DNA of 6,262 nucleotides, taken from the NCBI GenBank assembly GCA_905371865.1, contig CAJPNA010000086.1, positions 1-6,262 of the forward strand, in the 5' to 3' direction. The notes below the pieces were generated by a model. It had not been told where the DNA came from and did not search any database. It was given only the letters and a program-made list of their open reading frames with translations. Both the position numbers and the translations under genes were made by a program. The DNA is from an uncultured Carnobacterium sp. (GTDB lineage Bacteria; Bacillota; Bacilli; Lactobacillales; Aerococcaceae). This document shows positions 1-6,219 of this stretch, one piece after another (the stretch's first letter is position 1; each line of letters opens with the position of its first letter).

Positions 1-13
1 TTCACTGTTTGTG

Positions 14-42
14 TTCACACAGGTAAGGATATCATGTATACT
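14..42 (+). promoter_or_regulatory. Putative sigma-A promoter for the MATE/ABC operon
   Basis: TTCACA at 14-19 (five of six matches to TTGACA) and TATACT at 37-42 are separated by exactly 17 bases. Transcription would be expected to begin near 49. That falls within the only visible ribosome-binding-like sequence (AGGTGA, 48-53), so the transcript would have almost no leader. Either a further promoter lies left of the window or translation starts on a very short leader. A partly symmetrical sequence at 5-22 overlaps the -35 box. The assignment rests on consensus match alone. Confidence 0.45.
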
Positions 43-58
43 AGAACAGGTGATTATT

Positions 59-1447
59 TTGGAAAAACAAAATTTTATAACGACGGGGCATATTAATCGT
101 GTGATTTTAACGATTGCGACTCCGCTAATGATTAATAATTTAATTCGAACTTTATACAATTTGACGGATGGATTATATGTGGCGCAACTGTCTGCAGAAG
201 ATTTTGCGGCAACAGCGTTTATTTGGCCGTTGAATTTTTTATTTATTTCTCTTGGAATGGGGATAAGTGTGGGAGCAACCGCGCTGATTGCTCAATATTT
301 TGGAGCAGGAAAATTCAGAGAAGCCAAACGTTATGCTGGAAATGCGATGATTTTAACGTATTTTTTTGGATTCGTGTTATCGGTGATTGGATATTTCTTA
401 GCACCTCTATTCGTGGAATGGATGGGCGCAGAGGGAACTTTTTTAGCAAAATCCGTATCGTATTTGAAAATTAACTTCATTGGACTATTCTTTGATTTTT
501 GCTACTTTGGCTATCAATCTTTGCTAAATGCACAAGGAAGAACGCGCACGATTACGATGATTAGTGCGGCTTCTTCGATTTCAAATGTAATTCTAGATCC
601 TATCTTCATTTTTGCGACCATTCCTTTTGTCGGCCTTACCGGGTTAAACTGGGGAATTGAAGGAGCAGGATGGGCAACAGTCATTGCTAAAGTGTTGTTA
701 TTAGTGCTTGCCATTCGTGCTGTTCGCAAGGAATCAGAAATTCAAATCTATTTGAAACACGTCAAAGTTGATAAAGAAGTGATGAAAGAGATTCTTAAAG
801 TCGCATGGCCATCTGCATTTGGTTATGGAGGAGCGGCATTAGGATTCACAGTGCTAAATGGACTGATTCAGTCATATGGAACGTCAGTGCTGGCTGCGTA
901 TTCGATGGTGAATCGTATTTCGGATTTACTGACGCAACCACAGATGGGAATCGGGGCGGCGCTAACTGCCATTATCGGACAAAATATGGGGGCTGGTCTT
1001 TATGAGCGTTCTCATGCGATCTTTAGACGCGCGTTACTATGGGTGCTGATGATTTCAACAGTTGGCTGTATAGTTGTCTTCTTCTTCCAATCTCCTATTC
1101 TTGGAATCTTTATTAAAGACAGAAGCGATGCTGTTCTTTGGGCAAATGCCGTTGAGTATTTAAACTATACCGCCTTTATCATTTTCTTCATGGGCTTATT
1201 TTCAGCGTACAACGGATTCTTCCAAGGATGTGGCGTGACGAAATACTCCATGAATATGTCAGTTGGACGTCTTTGAATCTTGCGCCTGCCGATTATTTGG
1301 GTGCTCGGAGCCTTTACAGCACTCGGGGCAACCGGTGTATGGATTGCCATGTTATTGTCAAATGCGTTAACGGTTCTTTATGGACATATCGTCTATAAGA
1401 CAAAAGATTGGAGCGCGTTGCATTATGCGAAAGGAGAGAAAACGTGA
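59..1447 (+). pseudogene. MATE-family efflux transporter, interrupted by an in-frame TGA
   Basis: MATE proteins are 12-helix inner-membrane antiporters that export drugs or metabolites in exchange for Na+ or H+. The N-terminal stretch (ATPLMINNLIRTLYNLTDG) and the later ISVGATALIAQYFGAGK segment are typical of Firmicute MATE proteins, and hydrophobic helices recur throughout. I start at TTG 59 (reads MEKQNFITTGHINR) because AGGTGA lies 5 bases upstream; GTG 50 is an alternative. Frame 2 stops at TGA 1274-1276, after about 405 residues. It then continues without any frame change for another 56 codons, encoding a hydrophobic helix and a basic tail, to TGA 1445-1447. The full reading would be 462 codons, a normal MATE length. 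This is therefore a point nonsense change, probably TGG to TGA, not a frameshift. The truncated product would lack the last transmembrane helix. A sequencing error is possible. The 3' end overlaps the next gene by four bases. Confidence 0.85.
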
Positions 1448-3156
1448 TTAAAGATTTTATTCATTATTACAAACCCTATAAGAAGTTATTCTTACTCGAT
1501 TTTACATGTGCGGTAATCGTGGCCATTCTCGAGCTTGCTTTTCCAATAATGGTGAGAAGTGTTATCGATAAGATTGTACCGTCTCAAAATTTACAACAAA
1601 TTATACTCGTGGGAGCTGGATTACTTGCGCTGTATGCCTTCTCGACAACTTTGAACTTTATTGTCGTGTACATGGGGCATATTTTAGGGATTAATATTGA
1701 AACGGATATGCGCCGTGAGTTATTCGCGAAGGTCCAAAAACAATCCTTCTCGTTTTTCGATAATATGAAAATCGGGGAATTGATGAGCCGCTTATCGAGT
1801 GATTTATTCGATATTAGCGAACTAGCTCACCATGGCCCAGAAGAATTTTTTATTGCAATTATGACCTTGATAGCTTCATTCTTCTTAATGTACCAAGTGC
1901 ATCCAACGCTTGCACTATTGACGATTTTCTTCGTACCGATTATTGCAGTGGCTCTTGCGGTATTTAACCGCCGCATGTCTCGTATTAATCGAAATATCTA
2001 CAAGGGATTAGCCAACTATACGGCTGGTCTAGAAAATGTACTGAGCGGAATGCGTGTAGTGAAGGCTTTTGCCAACGAAAACCACGAGCAACAACTCTTC
2101 GAAGAACTTATTCAAGAGTATCGTTCGAATAAAATTGCGTTCTATCGCACGATGGGAACGAGTAGCAGTTTCAACTACTTATTAATGCGCAGTATTAATC
2201 TTTTTAGTTTAATCGTAGGAGCGTACTTCACGGTCCTTGGAGATTTAACTGCTGGAGAATTAGTCGGTTACATTTTACTGTCCAATGTGTTTGTGGGACC
2301 GATTAATAAGATGAACTCGATGATTGAACTGTATCCAAAAGGGTTTGCGGGGTTCCGTCGTTTCAAAGAATTAATGAATGTCGAAATCGATATCGAAGAC
2401 GCACCCGATGCCATTCCTGCACCAATTTTTGAAGGACGTGTGGAATATAAAAATGTAGGGTTTGGATATGAAGACGATAAGAAAGTATTGGAACACATCA
2501 ACTTAACGGTCGAACCAGGGCAAACCGTTGCCTTTGTTGGACCAAGTGGAGTTGGGAAAACAACGCTTGTGAACTTATTGCCACGCTTCTATGATTTAAA
2601 AGAAGGCGAAATCTTGATCGATGGAACAAACATCAATCAGTTCACCTTACAATCGCTTCGCCGTCAAATCGGTATCGTGCAACAAGATGTGTTCCTTTTT
2701 AATGGAACAATTCGTGAAAATGTGTTGTACGGAAGACTCGATGCAACGGATGAAGAAGTAGATCGTGCGATCGAGCAAGCAAAACTAAAAGAAGTCATCG
2801 AGGATTTAGAAGATGGAGTAGATACACATATTGGAGAACGTGGTGTGAAATTGTCAGGCGGACAAAAACAACGTCTGTCAATTGCACGTATCTTTTTGAA
2901 GAATCCTTCTATTTTAATCTTGGATGAAGCCACAAGTGCGCTCGATACTCAAACGGAGAAATTTATTCAACAATCTTTTGACGAGTTAGCAAAAGGCAGA
3001 ACGACGTTTATTATCGCTCACCGCCTAGCTACGATTAAAAATGCAGACCGTATTATTGTAGTCACAGAAGATGGACTAACCGAAGACGGCACGCATGAAG
3101 AATTGCTCGCCAAAAACGGAGCGTATGCAGCTTTATACAAAGCACAATTTAAATAG
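1444..3156 (+). CDS. MsbA/LmrA-like half-size ABC exporter (permease fused to ATPase)
   Basis: A 570-residue exporter half-transporter that would work as a dimer in the cytoplasmic membrane, coupling ATP hydrolysis to export of an unidentified, probably hydrophobic, substrate. Residues 1 to about 310 form the six-helix membrane domain, with hydrophobic segments near 17-38, 53-77, 135-151, 155-174, 245-268 and 270-290. The ATPase domain follows: aromatic A-loop in VGFGYEDD, Walker A GPSGVGKTT (366-374), Q-loop Q413/Q414, signature LSGGQKQR (470-477), Walker B ending in D494-E495, D-loop SALD, and switch histidine H526. All catalytic elements are intact, so the site is not degenerate. I start at GTG 1444 because AGGAG (1432-1436) sits 7 bases upstream; a TTG at 1408 in the same frame has no such site. 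The GTG overlaps the MATE stop (GTGA), implying translational coupling. Length fits the family. The substrate cannot be inferred; partnership with the MATE gene is positional only. Confidence 0.93.
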   Translation: MIKDFIHYYKPYKKLFLLDFTCAVIVAILELAFPIMVRSVIDKIVPSQNLQQIILVGAGLLALYAFSTTLNFIVVYMGHILGINIETDMRRELFAKVQKQSFSFFDNMKIGELMSRLSSDLFDISELAHHGPEEFFIAIMTLIASFFLMYQVHPTLALLTIFFVPIIAVALAVFNRRMSRINRNIYKGLANYTAGLENVLSGMRVVKAFANENHEQQLFEELIQEYRSNKIAFYRTMGTSSSFNYLLMRSINLFSLIVGAYFTVLGDLTAGELVGYILLSNVFVGPINKMNSMIELYPKGFAGFRRFKELMNVEIDIEDAPDAIPAPIFEGRVEYKNVGFGYEDDKKVLEHINLTVEPGQTVAFVGPSGVGKTTLVNLLPRFYDLKEGEILIDGTNINQFTLQSLRRQIGIVQQDVFLFNGTIRENVLYGRLDATDEEVDRAIEQAKLKEVIEDLEDGVDTHIGERGVKLSGGQKQRLSIARIFLKNPSILILDEATSALDTQTEKFIQQSFDELAKGRTTFIIAHRLATIKNADRIIVVTEDGLTEDGTHEELLAKNGAYAALYKAQFK

Positions 3157-3176
3157 AATAAAAGGAGATGGTGATA

Positions 3177-3455
3177 GTGAATAAAAAATGGATTGCTGGA
3201 ATTATGATTGTAATTGCGATTTTTCTAGCGGTATATAGCTATATAGCATTACCTGATTTGGTTACGGTACAAATTGATTTTTCAGGAAATTCGTCCAGAC
3301 AAGAACCTAAACTCTTAGCTCTTCTATTTCCTCTTGTGCTAACAATTGGAGGGAGTATTGCTTATATAGTGAGTGAAGTAAAAGAAAAGCAATATCTGCT
3401 ATTGGCAATTGTAGGTATTCTTGTTGCAATTATCACCATCATAGCCAATCTTTAA
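3177..3455 (+). CDS. Small DUF1648-like integral membrane protein
   Basis: A 92-residue hydrophobic protein with three predicted membrane helices, near residues 7-23, 46-65 and 73-90. The stretch ALPDLVTVQIDFSGNSSRQE (24-43) followed by K-LLALLFPLVL resembles the DUF1648 signature (LP..V..H.. .G...... K...L..LP), found in small Firmicute membrane proteins and at the N-terminus of SdpI-type immunity proteins. The usual histidine in that motif is replaced here (VQIDF), so the match is partial. I choose GTG 3177 because AGGAG at 3163-3167 is then 9 bases upstream; ATG 3168 directly abuts that site and GTG 3171 is too close. It lies 20 bases after the ABC exporter and before a terminator, so it is the last gene of the operon. 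Function is unknown; a role in immunity or as a partner of the exporter would be inference. Confidence 0.75.
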   Translation: MNKKWIAGIMIVIAIFLAVYSYIALPDLVTVQIDFSGNSSRQEPKLLALLFPLVLTIGGSIAYIVSEVKEKQYLLLAIVGILVAIITIIANL

Positions 3456-3497
3456 AGGAAGAACGAAATTTTCAATTTCTAAAGAAAAACGGTTTTT

Positions 3498-3522
3498 GGA
3501 CTCACATTGTGGGTCCTTTTTT
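3498..3522 (+). terminator. Rho-independent terminator of the MATE/ABC/DUF1648 operon
   Basis: GGACTCAC (3498-3505) pairs with GTGGGTCC (3509-3516) through a three-base loop, giving an 8-bp stem with one G-U pair. Six T residues (3517-3522) follow. It lies 42 bases after the DUF1648-like gene and ahead of the next promoter. Confidence 0.9.
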
Positions 3523-3542
3523 ATCCTCGTCGCTCAGCCTTT

Positions 3543-3570
3543 TTGACATTAGAGCAAACTATGATACAAT
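3543..3570 (+). promoter_or_regulatory. Sigma-A promoter with extended -10 for the ABC-F gene
   Basis: A perfect TTGACA at 3543-3548 is followed after 16 bases by TACAAT (3565-3570), with TG at 3562-3563 forming an extended -10. Transcription would begin near 3577, leaving a leader of about 23 nt that carries AAGGAG (3587-3592). There is no room for a leader-peptide attenuator of the kind seen in front of many antibiotic-resistance ABC-F genes. This suggests constitutive expression. Confidence 0.85.
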
Positions 3571-3599
3571 GACCCAGAGAAAACTTAAGGAGAACGTTG

Positions 3600-5144
3600 A
3601 TGAGTATTTTAAATGTAGAAAAATTAACACACGGCTTTGGTGAAAGAGCCATCTTCAATGATGTGAGCTTCCGTCTATTAAAAGGGGAACACATCGGGCT
3701 TGTTGGAGCAAACGGTGAAGGGAAATCAACCTTCATGAATATCGTGACAGGTCAATTACAACCCGACGAAGGAAAAATCGAATGGTCTAAAAATGTGAAA
3801 GTTGGATACTTGGATCAGCATACAGTCCTTGAACCAGGGATGACAGTTCGCAGTGTCCTTCAAAAAGCTTTCGACGATTTATTTGTGGCTGAAGCGCGTA
3901 TCAATGAATTGTATATGGCAATGGGAAACGCAAACGAAGACGAGATGAACGCGATGCTGGAAGAAGTGGGAGAGTTGCAAGAGCGACTAGATAGCCATGA
4001 CTTCTATATTCTGGATGCTAAAATCGATGAAGTAGCGCGTGCATTAGGCGTTGCAGCATTTGGGATGGATAGCGACGTGAGTGAACTCAGTGGTGGTCAA
4101 CGTACGAAAGTATTACTTGCAAAACTATTATTAGAAAAACCAGATATTTTATTACTTGACGAACCAACAAACTACCTAGACGCAGAACATATTGAATGGT
4201 TAAAACGTTACTTACAAGAATACGAAAATGCTTTTATCCTGATTTCGCATGATATTCCATTCTTAAACAGTGTCGTCAACTTGATTTACCATATGGACAA
4301 TCAAGAGCTGAACCGTTATGTTGGGGACTATAATCAGTTCCAAGAAGTGTATGCGATGAAAAAATCTCAACTAGAAGCAGCATATAATCGTCAACAAAAG
4401 GAGATTGCGGACTTAAAGGACTTCGTAAACCGGAATAAGGCGCGTGTTGCAACGCGTAATATGGCGATGTCTCGTCAGAAGAAACTGGATAAGATGGAAG
4501 TTATCGAATTAGCCAGTGAAAAGCCAAAACCAAAATTCGAGTTCAAGACTTCTAGAGCTCCTGGTCGTTACATTTTCCAAGCCGAAGATTTAGTGATTGG
4601 ATACGACCGTCCATTAACAGGACATATTAATCTTGAAATGGAACGTGGTCAAAAGATTGCGATTGTCGGTGCAAATGGAATTGGGAAAACGACACTACTC
4701 AAGAGCTTATTAGGGATTATTAAGCCATTAAACGGAAAAGTAACACGTGGGGACTATATCGACCTTGGGTATTTCGAACAAGAAACGCCAAAAGGAAATC
4801 GTAAGACAGCCTTAGAAGAAATCTGGGATACTTTCCCATCGATGACACAACCAGAAGTACGTGCAGCGCTCGCTCGTTGTGGATTAACCAGTAAGCACAT
4901 CGAGAGCCAAGTGCAAGTCTTGAGTGGGGGAGAACAAGCGAAAGTTCGCTTCTGTAAATTGATGAATGAAGAATCAAATGTCCTTGTACTCGATGAACCG
5001 ACAAACCATTTGGATGTCGATGCGAAAGAGGAATTAAAACGCGCCTTACAAGAATATAAGGGAAGCATTTTAATGGTTTGCCATGAGCCTGAATTTTATG
5101 AAGGATTAGTGACAGATATTTGGGATTTTTCAAAATTCGCATAA
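3600..5144 (+). CDS. ABC-F family ATPase, YfmM-type (translation factor)
   Basis: A 514-residue soluble protein with two ABC ATPase domains and no membrane helix. ABC-F proteins bind the ribosomal E site and act on stalled or antibiotic-bound ribosomes. Domain 1: Walker A GANGEGKST (36-44), LSGGQ (163-167), Walker B D187-E188 followed by PTN, switch H217 in SHD. A charged linker (about 240-310, including RNKARVATRNMAMSRQKK) is the ABC-F interdomain region that contacts the P-site tRNA. Domain 2: Walker A GANGIGKTT (357-365), LSGGE (441-445), Walker B D465-E466 followed by PTNHLD, switch H495 in CHE. Length and N-terminal sequence fit the Bacillus YfmM branch rather than the longer YdiF and YfmR proteins, judged from memory. 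ATG 3600 is chosen because AAGGAG lies 7 bases upstream; TTG 3597 is adjacent but less likely. It is monocistronic. Resistance activity cannot be read from sequence; a housekeeping role is more likely given the simple leader. Confidence 0.93.
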   Translation: MSILNVEKLTHGFGERAIFNDVSFRLLKGEHIGLVGANGEGKSTFMNIVTGQLQPDEGKIEWSKNVKVGYLDQHTVLEPGMTVRSVLQKAFDDLFVAEARINELYMAMGNANEDEMNAMLEEVGELQERLDSHDFYILDAKIDEVARALGVAAFGMDSDVSELSGGQRTKVLLAKLLLEKPDILLLDEPTNYLDAEHIEWLKRYLQEYENAFILISHDIPFLNSVVNLIYHMDNQELNRYVGDYNQFQEVYAMKKSQLEAAYNRQQKEIADLKDFVNRNKARVATRNMAMSRQKKLDKMEVIELASEKPKPKFEFKTSRAPGRYIFQAEDLVIGYDRPLTGHINLEMERGQKIAIVGANGIGKTTLLKSLLGIIKPLNGKVTRGDYIDLGYFEQETPKGNRKTALEEIWDTFPSMTQPEVRAALARCGLTSKHIESQVQVLSGGEQAKVRFCKLMNEESNVLVLDEPTNHLDVDAKEELKRALQEYKGSILMVCHEPEFYEGLVTDIWDFSKFA

Positions 5145-5192
5145 AAATTAAATTCTTCACTTTTAGGGAAGAAAGTTGATACAACCGCTTAC

Positions 5193-5229
5193 AAAGCAGG
5201 ACTTGAATTTAGTTCAAGTTCTGCTTTTT
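5193..5229 (+). terminator. Rho-independent terminator of the ABC-F gene
   Basis: A 15-bp stem (5193-5207 with 5213-5227, one G-U pair, AAAGCAGGACTTGAA on the left arm) closes over the five-base loop TTTAG and ends in a run of five T. It begins 48 bases after the ABC-F stop codon. The A residues at the left base mean it could also act weakly on the opposite strand. Confidence 0.92.
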
Positions 5230-5236
5230 GTGCATC

Positions 5237-5266
5237 AAAAAACGCTACAAAACAATGTTTGTAGCG
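5237..5266 (-). terminator. Rho-independent terminator of the tRNA-Arg gene
   Basis: CGCTACAAA (5243-5251) and TTTGTAGCG (5258-5266) form a perfect 9-bp stem with a six-base loop. The six A residues at 5237-5242 become a T run downstream of the hairpin on the minus strand. It sits 14 bases beyond the tRNA 3' end and faces the ABC-F terminator, so the two convergent transcripts are insulated from each other. Confidence 0.88.
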
Positions 5267-5280
5267 TGGAGTATATTGTA

Positions 5281-5352
5281 AGCCGCCTAGGGGAGTCGAA
5301 CCCCTGTTATGAGAACCGGAATCTCATGTGATATCCACTACACTAAGGCGAC
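5281..5352 (-). tRNA. tRNA-Arg (anticodon CCG)
   Basis: Read on the minus strand, the 72-nt sequence folds into a full cloverleaf. The acceptor stem is GTCGCCT with AGGCGGC (7 bp, including a U2-G71 wobble). A D-arm GTG...CAC follows, then the anticodon stem TGAGA/TCTCA around loop TTCCGGT, giving anticodon CCG at 34-36. The variable loop has four bases, and the T-stem AGGGG/CCCCT encloses TTCGACT. It reads the arginine codon CGG, which is scarce in this window. The 3' CCA is not encoded (TTACA follows), so it must be added after transcription. The base at position 73 is T, uncommon among bacterial arginine tRNAs, which usually have A or G. The gene has its own promoter and terminator and is not in a tRNA cluster here. 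Confidence 0.96.
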
Positions 5353-5363
5353 GTTCTTTCTTA

Positions 5364-5392
5364 AGTGTATCTAATTTTATAAAACTGTGCAA
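5364..5392 (-). promoter_or_regulatory. Promoter of the tRNA-Arg gene
   Basis: On the minus strand, TTGCAC (plus-strand GTGCAA, 5387-5392) and TACACT (plus-strand AGTGTA, 5364-5369) are separated by 17 bases. The -10 ends 11 bases before the mature tRNA 5' end at 5352. Transcription would begin only a few bases upstream, as is common for single tRNA genes processed by RNase P. Confidence 0.8.
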
Positions 5393-5477
5393 GTTTTGGA
5401 AAAAAATCAGAGTATATAGGAGAAATAGTCTAATTCGTTTGTTTTTAAAAGAGAGCAAAAAAGCATAAGAAGAGAGC

Positions 5478-5517
5478 AACATTACCATATATGGTAATTA
5501 CCAAATATGGTAATGTT
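5478..5517. promoter_or_regulatory. Tandem 16-bp palindromes, probable antitoxin operator
   Basis: TTACCATATATGGTAA (5482-5497, a perfect palindrome) directly abuts TTACCAAATATGGTAA (5498-5513, one mismatched pair). With the flanking AACA and TGTT, the whole 40-bp block is itself an almost perfect inverted repeat. It ends 18 bases before the ATG of the toxin-like gene. Two spaced dyads ahead of a toxin-antitoxin pair are the usual binding site of a self-repressing XRE antitoxin, here presumably the product of 5738-6094. A weak promoter (TTACCA 5482-5487, 18 bases, TATGGT 5506-5511) could lie inside the repeats, so binding would block it. Regulator identity is inference. The rest of 5393-5477 is purine-rich, and I see no gene in it. 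Confidence 0.75.
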
Positions 5518-5535
5518 TGAGTGGGAGGGAAAATT

Positions 5536-5946
5536 ATGAAAATAGAACATCAGATTGACCCAAGAACGTTAGAGTATGTGGATAGTAGACCGTATAAAGA
5601 AAAGGTGAAAATGCTTGCTGCTCTTAAACTGTTGGATAAGGAAGGATTAAGTCCTGCGATACTCGAAATGTGGGGAAATAAATCGCAGACTGAATTGAAT
5701 ATTCCAGTTGTATATACTAAAGAGGAGGCTTTAAAAAATGGATCAAAATCTGAAGCGTTCAATAGCACGCTTGTCATTGGATTGGGAGAACTACGAAAAA
5801 GACTTAGATTTAGATTTCACTCTAAAAGAAATGGCAGTAAGGATTACAGAGTTGAGACTTGTGTCCGGACTCTCACGTACCGAATTTGCAGAAAAGGTTG
5901 GGATAAAACCAGCTCATTTGTCACGGTTAGTTTCAGGACACCATAA
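5536..5946 (+). pseudogene. Remnant of a HigB/RelE-type toxin gene
   Basis: The reading frame opens at ATG 5536 with GGGAGGG 5-11 bases upstream. Residues 9-39, including LEYVDSRPYKEKVKMLAAL and LLDKEGLS, match the N-terminal helices of phage Gp49-like HigB/RelE mRNA interferases (pattern: LEF.DSLP.K...K.L..L.LLE..GL). Residues 44-56 (EMWGNKSQTELNI) may correspond to the following LG...YELRI strand. The core strands and the C-terminal KTP..EI segment that normally follow are absent. Instead, the frame runs through the antitoxin gene for 209 bases, with composition unlike any protein I recognise, to TAA 5944-5946. A normal toxin of about 100-115 residues would end just before the antitoxin, so an internal deletion of some 40-50 codons is likely and the product should be inactive. 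Similarity is judged by eye. An annotator may record this as a 136-residue hypothetical protein. Confidence 0.6.
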
Positions 5947-6094
5947 TCCCTCAATTTTATATTTGGAGAAGATAGCTCAAAAAGTCGGAGCCCATTTAGA
6001 AATTTCTTTTGTGATGGACGACGGAGAAACCTGCCATGAAAAGATTAACAAGCAAATTGGGACGAAATGTGTCCCTGTGAATCATAGATCTTAA
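5738..6094 (+). CDS. HigA-like XRE-family antitoxin / transcriptional repressor
   Basis: A 118-residue protein with a single helix-turn-helix domain at about residues 29-90. RTEFAEKVGI (47-56) gives helix 2 and the turn, PAHLSRLVSG (58-67) is the recognition helix, and NPSILYLEKIAQKVG (70-84) completes the fold before the LEISF strand typical of HigA proteins. HigA antitoxins neutralise a HigB RNase and repress their own promoter. ATG 5738 is the only start: an in-frame TAA lies 6 bases before it, and AGAGGAGG (5721-5728) is 9 bases upstream. The strong site means it can be translated independently of the decayed toxin frame it overlaps. The tandem palindromes at 5482-5513 are its likely target. 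After LEISF, a 27-residue polar tail with two cysteines (C99, C111) extends beyond the usual family end. No terminator is visible after the gene. Confidence 0.85.
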   Translation: MDQNLKRSIARLSLDWENYEKDLDLDFTLKEMAVRITELRLVSGLSRTEFAEKVGIKPAHLSRLVSGHHNPSILYLEKIAQKVGAHLEISFVMDDGETCHEKINKQIGTKCVPVNHRS

Positions 6095-6116
6095 CCAATT
6101 TGTAATGTGAGTATAG

Positions 6117-6144
6117 TTGCATTTTTATTGTTTTATGGTAAAAT
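6117..6144 (+). promoter_or_regulatory. Sigma-A promoter for the right-edge gene
   Basis: TTGCAT at 6117-6122 and TAAAAT at 6139-6144 are 16 bases apart, with TG at 6136-6137 giving an extended -10. A second, less well spaced hexamer, TATACT, overlaps at 6144-6149. Transcription would begin near 6151, leaving an approximately 85-nt leader before the ATG at 6237. Confidence 0.7.
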
Positions 6145-6194
6145 ATACTTGTATTCAGCAATAGACGTTCAAAGATACTAGAATAAGTGTGGGA

Positions 6195-6219
6195 CGTAAT
6201 TGGGCCCTGCTCAGAAACG
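6195..6219 (+). other. Possible leader-RNA hairpin upstream of the partial gene
   Basis: CGT (6195-6197) pairs with ACG (6217-6219), and TTGGGC (6200-6205) pairs with GCTCAG (6209-6214) around a CCT loop. A symmetrical AA/AA internal loop separates the two helices. The inner helix includes two G-U pairs, so stability is modest. It ends 3 bases before the ribosome binding site GGAGG (6223-6227). There is no T run, so it is not a terminator. I do not recognise a known riboswitch or ribosomal-protein leader; the fold may be accidental. Confidence 0.3.

Noticed and set aside
11..58. GTG 11 as the start of the MATE protein
   Set aside because: It lies inside the predicted promoter, and the added residues do not resemble a MATE N-terminus.
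1274..1276. TGA read as tryptophan (alternative genetic code)
   Set aside because: All genes use TGG for Trp. The MATE gene itself ends at TGA 1445-1447, overlapping the next start; under the alternative code it would run on for about 20 unrelated codons.
1408..1443. TTG 1408 as the start of the ABC exporter
   Set aside because: There is no ribosome binding site, and the 12 extra residues come from sequence containing the AGGAG that serves GTG 1444.
2664..2933. Antisense open frame over the ABC exporter ATPase domain
   Set aside because: It is a mirror of the Walker/signature region of a real gene, with no ribosome binding site of its own.
3465..3497. GAAATT/AATTTC and AAAAAC/GTTTTT short inverted repeats after the DUF1648-like gene
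   Set aside because: The stems are short and AT-only, and would be expected by chance in this composition; the stronger terminator at 3498-3522 explains the region.
4720..5184. Antisense open frames over the ABC-F gene (154 and 104 codons, minus strand)
   Set aside because: They lie opposite a conserved coding region, read as unstructured low-complexity sequence, and match no family I know.
5478..5517. Tandem repeats as a CRISPR array
   Set aside because: There are only two units with no spacer, and each is a palindrome, which fits an operator rather than a repeat-spacer array.
5641..5737. A single frameshift that would restore the toxin
   Set aside because: Both alternative frames carry several stops between 5648 and 5734, so one insertion or deletion cannot rebuild a full toxin; a larger deletion is more likely.
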